Part shown: positions 1-12,386 of the stretch, piece by piece
Numbering within the stretch: position 1 is the stretch's first letter
How the letters are laid out: each line of letters opens with the position of its first letter
NCBI GenBank assembly: GCA_029582155.1
Contig: CM055909.1
Coordinates: 45,204,218 to 45,268,217, forward strand
Origin: Panopea generosa
Taxonomy: Eukaryota > Mollusca > Bivalvia > Adapedonta > Hiatellidae
Length of the DNA: 64,000 nucleotides
Direction of reading: 5' to 3'
Notes under the pieces: generated by a model
The model's database searches: none
Told to the model about the DNA's origin: nothing
The model's input: the letters and a program-made list of their open reading frames with translations, nothing else
Translations under genes and position numbers: made by a program

Positions 1-437
1 TCTTTGTTCTATATAAAATAAGGTCTAGGATTTCACTGGTAAAAAAAGAATTCTACATAGATTTTTTTTTAAAGTATTTTTTTTCAAACCAAGAATGTAT
101 ACACACATAAAAAAGCACAATAACTGGTAGGTTGACCACGTTGTTTTTTTTTTTAAGAGGGTGCAGTGACAAAAAAGAGAAGTCCTCAAATGCTCATAAA
201 TACATGCATATGTTGAAATCCTATAAAAGTCACATTTTTAACATCAGTGATGTCTTATTGCATAAAATGATATGCCAACTTTTGCTCTACTCATCTGCAG
301 CAAGAAATCACAGCCACTATGAACCATTTTGAAAATATTCTCAACAGAGATTATGTTAATGTACATAAGCCTATTTTTTAAGAGTAAGAATCTTGCTACC
401 GTGGCAAAAAAGGGGCGTAAGTGTGTAGTGAGACGTT
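1..437 (+). mobile_element. MITE family A, copy 1 (left end cut by window)
   Basis: This segment aligns by eye along most of its length with 31802-32208 (same strand) and with 54774-55105 (opposite strand). Shared landmarks include CTACTCATCTGCAGCAAGAA near 279 and a right end reading GTGTAGTGAGACGTT at 423-437. In the complete copy at 31802 the two ends form a terminal inverted repeat, so I infer a non-autonomous DNA transposon of about 405 bp. The left inverted repeat lies outside this window. A 66-codon open frame at 132-332 falls wholly inside the repeat and is not a gene. Confidence 0.7.
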
Positions 438-3310
438 AAGCTACTGAATATGTAGCGAACAGTTATTAAATGTGAATCTCTATCCGCTCGTACGCACACG
501 GGTTTGGTAATCGTGTGCGCTTTCTTACTGCTTTCTGTCCTATATTACAGTATGTATATTGTACCAATGCGAAGGGAACATTTAACATTTTTTAAAAATA
601 TATTTTCAAGCATAAAAAGCCAAGAATTCCGAAAATGGTAAGGAAATTAACGATAGACATGTTGGTATGTTGTAAGAGCTTTTGACATGTTTATACCTGC
701 TGCTATAAACACGTCGTAAAAATCGTAAAACGAAGTGTTTTATTAAGCTTTGCATTTGACTCCCTTACGTCCCTGAGATTTTTTGATCTTCTAACGATAA
801 CACAAATTTGCTAATACAATTAACTGAAACAAAACCAGACAATTAAATGTTAATGTTTGATAACTAATGTGTTTTGTGTGTTGGCTGCTGTTGAGACACG
901 GCCATGGCGATGTTGGCTTTATACTGAATTCTATGAAAAGTATTGAAATATCATAATATGTGTCCTTTATTTTTAAAACAGTGAGATAACAGTACAACAT
1001 ACGTTTTACTTGTATCCTAGTTTTTAATTATTCTGTCCCGTGAACTTAGCAGTAAAACAACATGCGAGAGACTCATTGAACGTCTGAAATGACAAGCTTT
1101 GTGACAATTTAAATACAGGCTTTGATCTTCCTGTTAAAATTGTGCAATGCCATGTTTATTTGAAGTCTAAGGAAGTTTTGCAAACGATGATACAGAGGAA
1201 ACACTTTCCTACAAGTAGTTCGAATGGGTAAGTATTTACAAAACTTGCAAAGATCAGTGCTTTTCTCTTTCCGATATACTAGTAGACCTTCACTAGCACG
1301 TGATCAGTCACATGGCCCGCCCGTAATTGCAACGGTCATTAATTTATGTTTTACTTAAGAAATATATGTACATTTGCATTCAATATTTATTTCGTGCTTT
1401 CTTAATGAAGCTCTGTTAAGTATCCAACCACATCAATATGCAGCTTGTTTTGCAAATTGGAATCAAAAGATACACAAATACCATGTTATGCGAACATGTC
1501 ATTTTATTTTACAATAAAATGACTATAATGTAATATATAATCGATTACATTATTATATAATGTGCATAGAATGTTATATGCATGACAATTTAACTAATAT
1601 TCTTACATAACATGACTAGTTAGAAAATTTCAATAATATATGTCTGTAATTAACACAAACATTCCCAAAGCAAAAGGCGGGCAACTATCCGCCCATACCG
1701 TGGACATAACACAAATATTGAAAATTCATAGAACAAATAATTAAAACAAACAACTCGCATGGCATAAGAAATGTTGAGTTAGGAATCCACCGTCCCAGCA
1801 TTAAAAATATAGACTTATAGCCATAATTCTACAAAACTCCATATCTTAATTTATTTCTTTACAAGTCAGGCGGCTGGTTGATGAAAAATGCGACTGCTAA
1901 AATAAGTAACACAGTTGATTTTTCTGTGTTGGAAATGGAAGGTAAGGGGTAACACGATATGTTCTTTGTGTGTACTTAACACAATGACAACTAAATACCG
2001 GCAACGACGGCTGGTTAACCACACAAACTCAATTATTTACAATAATTATATTTTATTTATATTTTTCTTTAAATAGTATATTGTCTAAAATGTTCTTAAA
2101 ACTAATTTGATTGATCTTAAGTTATTTTAGTGATCGTGAAATATAAAAAGTCTACTTCATAAACTTTTAACAGTAAACCAATTATTCAAAGAATTCCATA
2201 AATGTTAAATTAATTCTTTGCCAAACACATTCAACGCGTGCAAACATTTCTATTTCAGTCTTAATTACTTCTTGTCCTGCATTATTCATCATGGAGTGGA
2301 CACTTAAGGTGTGTCAACGATAATTAGAAATAACCGCAGGTGAAATATACTCGAGTAGATGCTCATGATGAACAAGAACATTAAAATCAAGAAGGCAGAC
2401 TGCATGTAAACTTGTTTATATTAGGTAAAAACTACTACGTAAAATTTAAACACATTGATCATAAAAACAATCAATACACTCTAGAAGTAGGACCTGTATT
2501 GAATCTAGATACACTTTCGTCGTTTATTTTCACAAACAATTACCTGGGAATGGTCATTTTTAGATTTAGATATATATTTTAATAAACACAATCCTTCTGA
2601 GATAAAGGATTAGTAATGCTTATTTTGACCAACATTTGCTACCTAAGCGATTCAATATAACTGAAATAGATTCCGTCAGCCGAGGCTTCGATTAAACATA
2701 TTTTATTGACTGTAAAACTGTAAAACTGGTACAATATTCATAGATATAACATGGTTTTAAACGATATAATACAATTATTATACTATTAGATTTTTTTTCT
2801 TCTCAAAGCTCAAACTTATCGTACAATAATGTAAATGCTGGTTAAAACGGTTGATAATTGATCAATGGGTATTGATCTTCTTTGAAATTTTCTGTTGAAC
2901 GTTCATCAGGTATACACGAATATCTTCGAGATTTATATACTTTGCATATAAGTTCATATCTCACTCACATATACATAATACACTTCAAACATGTTGAAAA
3001 TGCATGTTTGTGTGAATGTTTTGTTAATATTTCACCAAGATACATTACAATTGAAAATTTATAAAAAATGCCCTGAACAAATAATGGCTTTTGTTACAAC
3101 AAAATGTCAGATAAAACCATTACGCTGACCCGCCATATTTGTACTAGGCATATGACTTGATGTGAATAAATAAAATGTATACTGTTTTGAAATTTAGAGC
3201 TTAGATTTGAAATCCATTTAGAATTATAAACTATTCGACCAAAATAATAAAAAACTATATGACCAAAATGTGGCTGAAAATACACAGTAATCATGCAGTA
3301 ATATGAACTA
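438..3310. other. AT-rich non-coding stretch
   Basis: I find no splice-bounded exon, RNA gene or repeat copy here. Short open frames are what AT-rich DNA gives by chance. A small GC-richer patch at about 1295-1335 contains CACGTG but no further support for a regulatory role. Confidence 0.5.
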
Positions 3311-3365
3311 AGGCATTGCCTCTCTTGGGGTCGAGGGGTCCAGGGTTCGAGTCCACAATGGCTGC
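3311..3365 (+). repeat. tRNA-like relic (B-box half)
   Basis: The segment ends with a good pol III B-box, GGGTTCGAGTCC (3343-3354), followed by acceptor-arm-like sequence. The 5' half does not fold into a D-arm, so this is at most the eroded head of a tRNA-derived SINE. It is not a functional tRNA. Confidence 0.35.
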
Positions 3366-4121
3366 ATATTCTTTTTGCCTTGTTACATAAACATAATACA
3401 TGTCTATACTATAGTTTACACTGTGCAGATAACCAGTATGTATTTTACTGGGGTTTCAAAACAATTTCAAACATACCTAAAAGACATAAGAACGAATCTC
3501 AATACAGCCACCGTCCTCCTGTAAGTAATCTTAAATTTCTCATCAAATGATTCAACAACTTCGGCAGTGAGAAGTAAATGGTTATTTGACAACAACACTA
3601 TAGACAGCTCTGCCACAGAAGGAACCATTTCTATAATTCTTAAACCAGACATGCATACTGTATTCAAACATAAATACAGTTTTTACTGTTTAAATGTTGA
3701 AATATGACTTAACTAAATATATATTTCTGGACAGGGTCAATCAAATGTTGGAAACTTCAAGGACACAGGACTAGACTAAAAATTTAAGAGACGTCTCTAG
3801 ACATGGTAGTAACTTGAACCTCAATTTCCCATGTATCAAGAAAAAACAATAGCATTTTGCATGACTGCATACATAAACCAATACATTTATCAAGTTCCCA
3901 AATTAGCAGCTGATGCATCCAAATATATATGAAATATACAATCTGGACATTGGTTCCCTTAAGTTCTTTTCCAGAAACTTCTACAATCTGGTATTAATAC
4001 TAGACAAGACAAACAGATGAACAAAAAATATAGACCATGTATGAGTATAAAATGCAGTCCATTAAAAATGTAAAAGTATACATTTCGAATGCAAGGCAGT
4101 CAGAAAGAGTTAGCATAAGTT

Positions 4122-4258
4122 AGTTTAAACTTATTAATTTTACTTCGATTGTGAAATTAGACACTTTACTCTTGAAGTCTTCCTGGGTTGAACCAGTACA
4201 AAACATATACGGAAAAGGTGTCTTGCTCAAGGAAACCACACATAGCCGCAAAAACCCT
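4122..4258 (-). mobile_element. SINE family D, partial copy
   Basis: Read on the minus strand it matches the body and tail of the more complete copy at 28711-28923. Shared landmarks are the tail TTCACAATCGAAGTAAAAT (here TTCACAATCGAAGTAAAAT at 4137-4155) and the internal stretch that includes GGTTCAACCCAGGAAGAC. The tRNA-like head is missing or eroded. Three other copies or fragments lie in the window (17995, 19437, 48373). Confidence 0.65.
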
Positions 4259-4487
4259 GATGCCCCATAAAACTTGAAGTATAAAAGTTGAATTGAAAAT
4301 GTGAGCAGCCCAAATAAAATTTCTGCAGTACTGGTAAATACATGCAAAAAAAACATTGCACTAGCATTTTTTCAAGCAGCAGCGAACATTTTAAAAAAAT
4401 ATACATTTTTAAAAGAGAATAATTTTATTAAAAAATAAAACAGACATTTCTTTTTTCACCATATCTAAGCAATCTTTTCTTATGTTG

Positions 4488-4562
4488 TTCGCAACTGCTG
4501 GGATTCGAATCCAGAATTTCTACAAAAGTGTAGATGTGTTTTCCAGTTACACCACAGAAGCG
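4488..4562 (-). repeat. tRNA-derived relic
   Basis: On the minus strand the sequence shows an A-box-like GTGGTGTAACTGG and a B-box GGATTCGAATCCC in tRNA order. The acceptor stem pairs with two mismatches, and the anticodon loop appears to be six bases, so it is probably a pseudogene or a SINE head and not a working tRNA. Confidence 0.45.
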
Positions 4563-4952
4563 TATCATGTTGTACTAAGATAATGGACTTAAATATATAC
4601 CAAATCAAATTATGTAAATTAATAGAAATTAATATTTAAAATAGTCCAATTTTGTTTTAATAAAATGCACTCTTGTAACACAGCACTACATGTTTGTTTT
4701 CTAATACTATATACTTGTAGTATAATATTAAATTTTGTGAAATTAAAAATAAAAAATCAGGTTGACTCCTTTTTTATGGAGGGAAACGCTTCTACAATCT
4801 GGAAACTAGTCTTTAATCAAAATATACATGTATTGATTTCAAGTCTGGTTGAAATATTTAAAGCATCAGCTGTGTGTTTTATGTTATTTTTCAAATAAAT
4901 ATATGAACTTTTTAAAATGGTTACATTTGGATTTCTCGGTACCAAAAAATTG

Positions 4953-4975
4953 CCCCCCCCCCCCCCCCCCCCCCC
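4953..4975. repeat. Poly-C tract (23 C)
   Basis: Twenty-three consecutive C residues are followed by TTTTG. Such a homopolymer can adopt unusual structures and is prone to length error in assemblies, so the exact count should not be trusted. It sits just 5' of a bivalve-type dispersed repeat. Confidence 0.9.
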
Positions 4976-5011
4976 TTTTGTAAATAAATCACACCTTGGG
5001 TTAAGTCAATA

Positions 5012-5460
5012 ATGTGCCTGATTGTCAATTCAAGGGTTGTGGGTTCCAATTGATGGTACTTGTAAATAAGTCAAATAAGGGCAATAATTTGCATTATATT
5101 CATGCAAGAGTTATCTAACTTATTCATTGTAGTATGTTTAATGACTGGGAAGTCTTCTGTCAAGTTTAAATCAAATCAAATACATTTAGTGGTTGATGAA
5201 GTATTGACTAGATGGTACTTGCAAGCAAAACTTTAACCAGAATTTTAAGTCAAACAAGGGCAATAATTTGCATTATATTAATGTAAGAGTTATCGTACTT
5301 AGTTATTGTAGTTTGTTTGATGACTGGGGAGTGTTGTGTAAAGTTTCAAGTCAATACATGCAATGGTTATCGAGATGGGGACTTGCATACAAAAATTAAC
5401 CAAGGTGGGACGCTGACGCCCGGGTGAGCAGATATTCTTAGAACAGTCGAGCTAAAAAAC
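5012..5460 (+). repeat. Dispersed repeat with two ~179-bp tandem subunits
   Basis: The motif GGGCAATAATTTGCATTATA occurs near 5079 and again near 5258, about 179 bp apart, and each is followed by ATGACTGGG and AAGTTT. The 3' part (GGTGGGACGCTGACGCC at 5405-5421, then a TCGAGCTAAAAA end) resembles a repeat seen widely in bivalve genomes; that resemblance is from memory and not a database result. No coding capacity is evident. Confidence 0.6.
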
Positions 5461-5694
5461 AATTTGAAAATTGTTTACGGTAACAAAGTCAACTCCGTCA
5501 GAATTTACAGTGTATTTACCAAAACTAATGAAAACAAAGCCAAAGGCCAACTTACCATGGGCTATAAATGTATGTAATAAGTACTCTTCTCTGATTGAAA
5601 TAATTACATCATTACATGAATAGGGGGTAAATGACTTATATTTATATAATTATATGAGTACATACATAGCTGGAAACCGTAATTTAAGGATTTT

Positions 5695-6140
5695 TTTAAA
5701 CAAGAGGCCCATCTGCCCCAACAGTCATCTGATTATCAAAAAAAATTCACATAAATCTACTCAATCGAAAGAAATAACTTTTATTGGTTTATTTCTCTTT
5801 TATAGATTTAGTAAGGTAGGCCTCACTCCAAGTGCAAAACCGTTCGACCATGGGACATGCAATTCACATTTTTTGTAAAGGACCCATATATTTCCATAAT
5901 AATGCTTACCATTTGTTTTCCAGTGCTTCTCCTATATTGAAAACATGATTTTCAAAGTTTACCTTACTTTGACCGTTTTCACAATTTTGATTCACCCGTG
6001 GGTACCAAAGCTGCATACAATTTATCATTACAATTGATCTTACGGTTTCTGAGACGAAGTCGAAAAAGTCAATTGTTTACGGACACATGATGACGGACAA
6101 AAGATCCCTTGAGACAAAGTATCAGGTGACTTAAAATGAC
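5695..6140 (+). repeat. Bivalve-type non-autonomous dispersed repeat
   Basis: It begins with AAACAAGAGGCCCATCTG (about 5698) and ends near AGGTGACTTAAAA (6124-6136), with GTCGAAAAAGTCAATTGTTT at 6059-6078 before the end. This order of motifs matches a short non-coding repeat I know from bivalve assemblies. The 74-codon open frame at 5654-5878 lies across it and is not convincing as a gene. Family assignment needs a repeat library search. Confidence 0.5.
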
Positions 6141-6190
6141 GGACTGAGATTAAATATGAGGGCATTATGGTAGATTGAATCCATTTAAAG

Positions 6191-6290
6191 GGTCATCTGT
6201 GGCGGAGTGGTCTAAGGTGCCATCTCAATATCACCTACTTCTCACCGCTTAGGTCGTAGGTTCGAGTCCTGCTCGCTCCAAAAACTGTAT
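6191..6290 (+). mobile_element. SINE family B head, long-variable-arm tRNA type
   Basis: A-box-like TGGCGGAGTGGTCTAAGG (6200-6217) and B-box GGTTCGAGTCC (6259-6269) are separated by an extended variable region, as in Ser or Leu tRNAs. The ending GCTCGCTCCAAAAA is identical in the copies at 21680-21930 and 40412-40660. Downstream sequence does not follow the family B body, so the copy is truncated or belongs to a sister subfamily. Confidence 0.6.
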
Positions 6291-7745
6291 GTGAGAAAGT
6301 TTCCAAGTAGTTCGAGCATAGAGAGAAATTGGCAACATTGGTTTTGGAATGGTCAAAAGCTGAAACCTGGTGGACCTCGCTCTTGGTCAATTGTCACATC
6401 ACAAGACAAGGGAAATAAATATATCCCCGCTAGGCCTTCCTCTCGCAAATACAACACATAGCTACATACTGTTGTATAGCACCACTATCGGGCTACCATA
6501 ATATGCCTAAGCTTATCACTTAGCTACTTGGTCATAGTATACTCTTGGGATGTTCCGTGTGGCAAATCGTTATACTCTTTGGTCTGCTTTCGGCTTTTGG
6601 GTTAACATGTCTTTTTACTTCCACGTCCATTTTCCGTTTTCACGGACAATGACGGCTTAACGGCGTACCAGATTAACATTTATGTGGGCGTTTGACTGAT
6701 ACAAGTCATACCCCTTTTATGTGTTATAATATTTAAATGTAACTTGCTTCACTTTTTCTACATTAAGTATCCATAGCGATGGTCAGCGATGTTAAATTGG
6801 TCATTTCAGCTTCCAAATAATCTTCTTATAACATAAAATCACAATATGCCTTTTATTTTGAGCGGCTGTCGCGCCTCCTTGTAAATGTCCATGCCTAGGG
6901 TGTACTGCTTTCCAAACCTAAAATATTTTGCGGAAGCCGTATGCCACAGAAGTATCAGCTGATAATATATATATAATGACATGCAACTAATTCAAATGTT
7001 CAGTGTCAATATCACAGCAACTTCAACAGGAGAAGTTTTCAATGTTAACCAATAGTATTTAACAAGATGCTGCAGCGTTTAAATGAAGGCCAGTTAATGT
7101 TTTTCCGATACATTCCATGTGTTGTGACAGCACAAATACTGCAAACATAGATGGGGATTTCATATTATTACTATTGTAAAAGTCGTTGTGTATGAGGAAT
7201 AATTAGTTTGATACCTTAAGCAGGATATTTATTTATTTAAGGTGTTAGATTGTTTGTTTTTATGTTTGTATGTTATAAAAACTGATCTGTTTTAAACAAA
7301 TAAACAAATGATACATACATATGTTGTATCTGTATGCTGTTTTAATACATGCCTGTGCCGCACTGTTTTTTTAAGTTACTTTGTATGTATTTTTAATATA
7401 GTTGAGGTACTTATCTTCTAATAAAATAGAGTATTACCGTATGTTGAAGTCGAACATTGTTTATGATGTTTTCTTCGTGAGTTAAAGAGCAAACACGTGC
7501 AGCATGTCTGTTCTGCAGGCATTCAGTTTCAATGATCTTAATATAGTTGATGGTTGATACAGTTGATAATAATTAGTATTCAATATATGACAACGTTATA
7601 AAGCAGTTATATATAAGTTTGAGCCTTTTATTCAATATTAGAATATATCACAGTCTACAATCACACACACGGGTAAATCTGCTTCTATTTTATACGGAAA
7701 CTTAGGCTGATATTGCAGAAGTAACCATTACCAAGGGTATACAAG
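6291..7745. other. Non-coding stretch upstream of receptor exon 1
   Basis: No further repeat copy or exon is recognised. A weak 3' splice site (TATTGCAG ending at 7718) could start a 5'UTR exon just before the ATG at 7746, because an in-frame TAA at 7722-7724 stops the coding frame from extending upstream. I cannot identify a promoter. Confidence 0.4.
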
Positions 7746-7916
7746 ATGGAATGCAGGGACAGTCTTGGAGTATTTAATGAATCAGTGTTTAGCTTATGGA
7801 CTTGTTCATTGTGTTACATGTATCTTTTTCCAAACAAGGACTTTAAGTTTAATCGTAATCATACCGAACCGGGATTAGTGAAGAATGACGAAGAACTTCA
7901 CCAACCTTACATAAAG
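7746..7916 (+). CDS. Class B GPCR, putative first coding exon (57 codons)
   Basis: Open frame from ATG to a consensus donor (AAG then GTAATA), ending in phase 0, which fits the phase-0 start of the exon at 15434. An in-frame TAA at 7722-7724 makes this ATG the likely start. The peptide has a hydrophobic stretch at residues 14-28 (VFSLWTCSLCYMYLF) that could serve as an atypical signal or anchor segment, then a hydrophilic part with N-glycosylation sequons at N11 (NES) and N38 (NHT). Class B receptors normally start with a signal peptide followed by a short variable stretch, so position and character fit. The peptide itself is not recognisable by similarity, and phase match alone has a one-in-three chance of being accidental. 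Membership in the receptor gene is therefore an inference. Confidence 0.5.
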
Positions 7917-10366
7917 GTAATACTTTTATCATACTAGAATAGATAAGATAGTTGCCTTAGCATTTTAATTGTTAGTATACTACCTGACTTTTTATTATTT
8001 TTGCAATACCTTAATTATATTTCTAACATTTAATAGTATTCACAAACTAAAGCTTGTGTTTTATACTTAATATGGTATTAAGATATACGCTTGAACAGTA
8101 GTCAAAGAATAACGTTCATTATATTAGATTCAAAATATGCTTGAAATGCATGTTTCAGTAAAGGTTTGCTTTTATAAAAACGAGTACAGTGGTATATCTT
8201 CGAAATTTAGGTGCTTTGAAAATACGTCAAGTCATACCCAGTTTATTGTTGCCATAACAGCATACCTTTAGATATTTTGTAAACTAAAATTATCTTTTTT
8301 GTGATATTTCAAAATGTATCAAAATTGATTTTTAAATTTGACTATGTTATTTAAATAAATAAATAATGGAGACTGTTCAGATAACACTTGTTTGAAGTTT
8401 CCCAAAAAAGTGTATTAACAGAAATTTTAGTTCCATCAATTACTTATATATATAGATAATTCTAAGAATTGTAGTTTACTTTTTAACGGTATGATGTGAC
8501 CGTAACAAGTGTTTGTATTATAGCATGAACGTGTCAACAAAATGATATTCATGTTAATCAATGTATAGACTGTTTTAAATAGACACGGATTCAAGATTTA
8601 AGACTAAAAATTCTTTATTCAATAATTTAAACATATAATTATTTTCATTACATACAAATTCAAATAATAAATGCAACACATGACACGCAAATAATAGATC
8701 AATATCATGTTCGATTCTATTAAATTAGAAATACAGTATTACGTTATTTAAATACATACATTTTCCCTAGTTCTTGAGGTTGGACAAATATGAAATAAAC
8801 ATTTTAACACTTTGTCAAATATATGGTTGAGTAAATCCACACAAAAAAAAGATAGATATATACCTTATGTATTCTGATTTACAAGAAATTACGAACACTT
8901 AAAGCTTGATGAATTAAAATTTAACAAAACTGAATATTTCTAACTTTGCATTAACTCAATAAACTTTAACATACTTTGTCGTTTATAATACTATGATATA
9001 ATAAAGCTTTTTAAAGATATTCTGATATCTAGGAAATATTAACACAAAATGGTATTCATCTTCTATGTCGTTAAAGTTACATAGTGTGCAATAACTAGGT
9101 ATACTGCTTACTAGAATAGTTTTAATCATAACTTCAAGTGAAAACAACTATACATGTTTCTAGTTTGTTCATTTAAATAAGTTATGTCTATAACAATATT
9201 ATGACAATATTGTAATGATTACAAATCTGATTAATTTTAAGTTAGTATATAGTTGTTAACATTTATTTAGTATGTTTTAAATAGTATCAATACAACTATC
9301 CTCATCGTGTTCAATGTTATATTTTCATCATTTAACAAACTAAACTAAATTAAAACAAAACCGATTTCTTTTGCAAATTAAAACTACTACACTCACGTGT
9401 GTTAAAGTCAAAATATGTTTGTATTGATAAAAGCTTATATACTCTCGATTGAACTAAGCCGAAACACTCAAAATTAAAATCCGAGCTTTAATCAATATCA
9501 TAAATGTATTTCTTAAGTCCCATAATTTATGGAAAAACTTAAACAATATCGATAAAAGTTCTAACTATGTGGTGTGGTCTGTCATATTCAACATAAATTT
9601 ACAGCATCTAGATCAAAATCGTCTGGAAGTCGGCTAACGCCATATAAAGCCATACAATAGTGCAACTGTTGTACAGACGTCATGTTTATTTCATTCTTTC
9701 TGAATTAAATGTATTGATTACCAACACATGTATCAGATATGTCTCAAACCAGCGCAGTACTTAATTGAAATACTTATATCAATTATATGACCTGATAAAT
9801 AAAGTAGTTTCCCAACAAAGGAAGTAGATCGTTGATAGATGTATGTAACTTGTTTGCAATTTTAAACATATAATAGTCAATCATTAAAGTGTTTGAAGTG
9901 TCATATCACCATGTAGCTGCGTATATTTGTGTAAATTCATAATACATTTCTCTGTTTACTCTGTAAGTAAATACTAATTCAATGTTGCCATCTCTCTTAT
10001 ATGACTGCAACAACCTTATTTTGAAGTTTCAATACATTTTTTGTCGGTGTTGTTGTTGTATTGTGATTGTCCTACGTATATTATGTACTTCCTTTTCTCT
10101 TTGCGTTTATTTCTTGAACACGAAGTTATAAAAAGTAGCAGGGAAAACAGAATAATACGCGAAATTAAAAATGACAATTTTCGAAACCATGAATCACATA
10201 AAAAATCATGGGTGTCTAATTAGGAATATGAAAATATAGAATTACAAGGGCGCTGTTATCTAATATATCATTTCAATTTTTAGATAAAAGCTTTGTAAAA
10301 AAACAAATTTTGTGAAAGTCGTATATCTATGGACGAATATCAACTCTCATACTATTGAAATAAAAT
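7917..10366. other. Intron 1, 5' part
   Basis: Very AT-rich DNA with many short open frames and no recognised repeat copy. AAAT/AAAATAAATAAATAA runs occur near 8350. I see nothing that looks like an exon. Confidence 0.5.
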
Positions 10367-10512
10367 AATTCCGCATAATAAATATTGAAGACTTTAGCAT
10401 AATAAATATTAAATACTTCAGCATACTAAATATTTAAATATTTAAGATTCCAGCATAATAGATATTGAAGACTTCAGCATAATTAATATTGAAGACATCA
10501 GCATAATAATCA
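10367..10512 (+). repeat. 24-bp minisatellite, array 1
   Basis: About six degenerate copies of a 24-bp unit, best seen as CAGCATAATAGATATTGAAG plus ACTT (10450-10473). The same unit forms a cleaner array 1.1 kb downstream at 11554-11705. Copies here differ from one another, which suggests an older array. Confidence 0.8.
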
Positions 10513-11553
10513 TTGTCACAATACAGATTTTTATTGTTTTAACCCCTTTATTTTACCCTTTGCTTCATACGCACCTGTATTATTGTTTTTTATATTCCTT
10601 TGTTAGCTTGACTATTCACCCGTGAAATAAGCTAAGCACATGCCAATTAGACATGTACAGTAAGAGTGTGTAAGTGGTCAGATGAGAACAGTCATTGATA
10701 TGGTCAGATAGAGAGAAATTTGCAGATAAGTTGTATTCAAGTGAATCAAAAAGGAAAGATACTGTGAGTAGTTTATTTGTTTAAGTTATATTCTCTGAAA
10801 TGCTGAAGTGTTGTTATTTTGAAAATGTGTACCAAATGTTCATTCTAGTAAGAGTGTGTTTGTATAATTGTAGGTGGTTTATGGGTGATTGGAGTTTCTC
10901 AGTTGTTGAGATGTTAGCCTTGCAGCCTTATGGGTGATTGAAGTTTCGTCGGTAGAGGTGGTTCAACAATATTGATAAATATATATAGAGAGAATAAGTC
11001 CTAGCATACACCTGATGAGATGTCTACCTATGTGTAAAATATAATACGTCCTAAGTGGTACACGTGATTATTAAATGTGACATCGTATTGAATTTAATAC
11101 TATACGTCATATGTGGTATATGTATAATTATTAGTCGTCATGATGGAGACCTGTGTGGTAACAACAATATGATTTACAAAAAAAAAATATAGAGCAGCAT
11201 CCCTCGCGGACATCATTTAACGTCGAATCATAGCGAGCAAAGGGCTATATTTGGAAGAACGTAATAGCGGTGTTTTATCATTGTACAGTTTTCAAACGTT
11301 GAGTGAATTTTTAAACATTAGAGAACATATTGAGAATGTCTACATCAGAACCATTTGGATACAAGTGTCTTTAGAATTAGTGTTGTTATGTGTATACTTT
11401 GAACAATACATTATTATATTATATGCAATAAAAAACATTGATTGTAGCCATTTTGTTAAAGCGTCATTTCTTCATACAAAGGTCAATAACAAATAATAAA
11501 GAATCTGACTCACACTTAAGTGTGACAAACATGAATAAATTCAGCAAAAGTCA
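10513..11553. other. Intronic spacer between the two 24-bp arrays
   Basis: Contains two imperfect direct copies of about 57 bp around 11035-11145 (both with a TACGTC..A.GTGGTA core) and no exon I can support. The 81-codon open frame at 11251-11496 has no domain or splice context. Confidence 0.4.
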
Positions 11554-11705
11554 TATTAAATACTTCAGTCTAATAAATATTGAATTTTTCAGCATAATAG
11601 ATATTGAAGACTTCAGCATAATAGATATTGAAGACTTCAGCATAATAGATATTGAAGACTTCAGCATAATAGATATTGAAGACTTCAGCATAACAAATAT
11701 TGACA
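11554..11705 (+). repeat. 24-bp minisatellite, array 2
   Basis: About six copies of the unit seen at 10367-10512, four of them nearly identical (CAGCATAATAGATATTGAAG plus ACTT). Because 24 is a multiple of three, the array reads as an open frame with an eight-residue repeat (IDIEDFSI) inside an ATG-initiated 100-codon frame at 11438-11740. No splice sites, signal peptide or homology support translation, so I treat the frame as a by-product of the repeat. Confidence 0.85.
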
Positions 11706-12386
11706 GCTCATTAGTTTTTGACTCATGGTGTACTTTCTAAGTTGAGGCCTGTCAAATGTTCTCCGACTTCCCCTTTAATTGATACATTTTTTATTACTAC
11801 GATTGGCACTGTCTTATCTGAGGTTAAGTCATATATTATATAACATTGTGACCATGATTTAATAAAAGTTAGCTGACACCGGCTGTATATGAATAGGTCG
11901 GATTAGTTTATTATACATGTTAGCCGAGATTTAAAGTATGTTGTGTGTAAGCTTGTCCCTATTTATTATATTTATGAAATCTGTGTATTGCTTTTAACTT
12001 TATGTGGTTTGATAGTAACTCTTTACGCGATTGTTGAATTCCAGACCTGAGTCAAGAAGTCATGTTTTGTTTCTCACTCATTTTTTGCATTTGCATTTCG
12101 TTATTATTATCATTTTTCTTTGGCCTTCACAATTAATTGATTAATATATCTAAATAAGGTTTTTTATTTTATTTTTTTAAGATTGGTAACATTATCTTGG
12201 TTTACTATTTATCTATTCCGTAGCTTACGTCTTAGAACGTATCTACTGAACTCACAGTGTTAACTTTTACCTCTTAGAATGAGTTAACCTACGACCATTA
12301 TCAGTGTATCTCATTTGCACGGGGAACGGACCGTAAGTTAAATTGGCAGAACCTGTGACAAGGTCTTCTTGATTATATATGTGTGT
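11706..12386. other. Intronic spacer before the 35-bp array
   Basis: No repeats or exon-like sequence recognised. Confidence 0.4.

Noticed and set aside
11438-11740. Secreted or structural protein with IDIEDFSI repeats
   Set aside because: The reading frame is a by-product of a 24-bp minisatellite. A sister array 1.1 kb away does not keep a frame, and there is no signal peptide or splice site.
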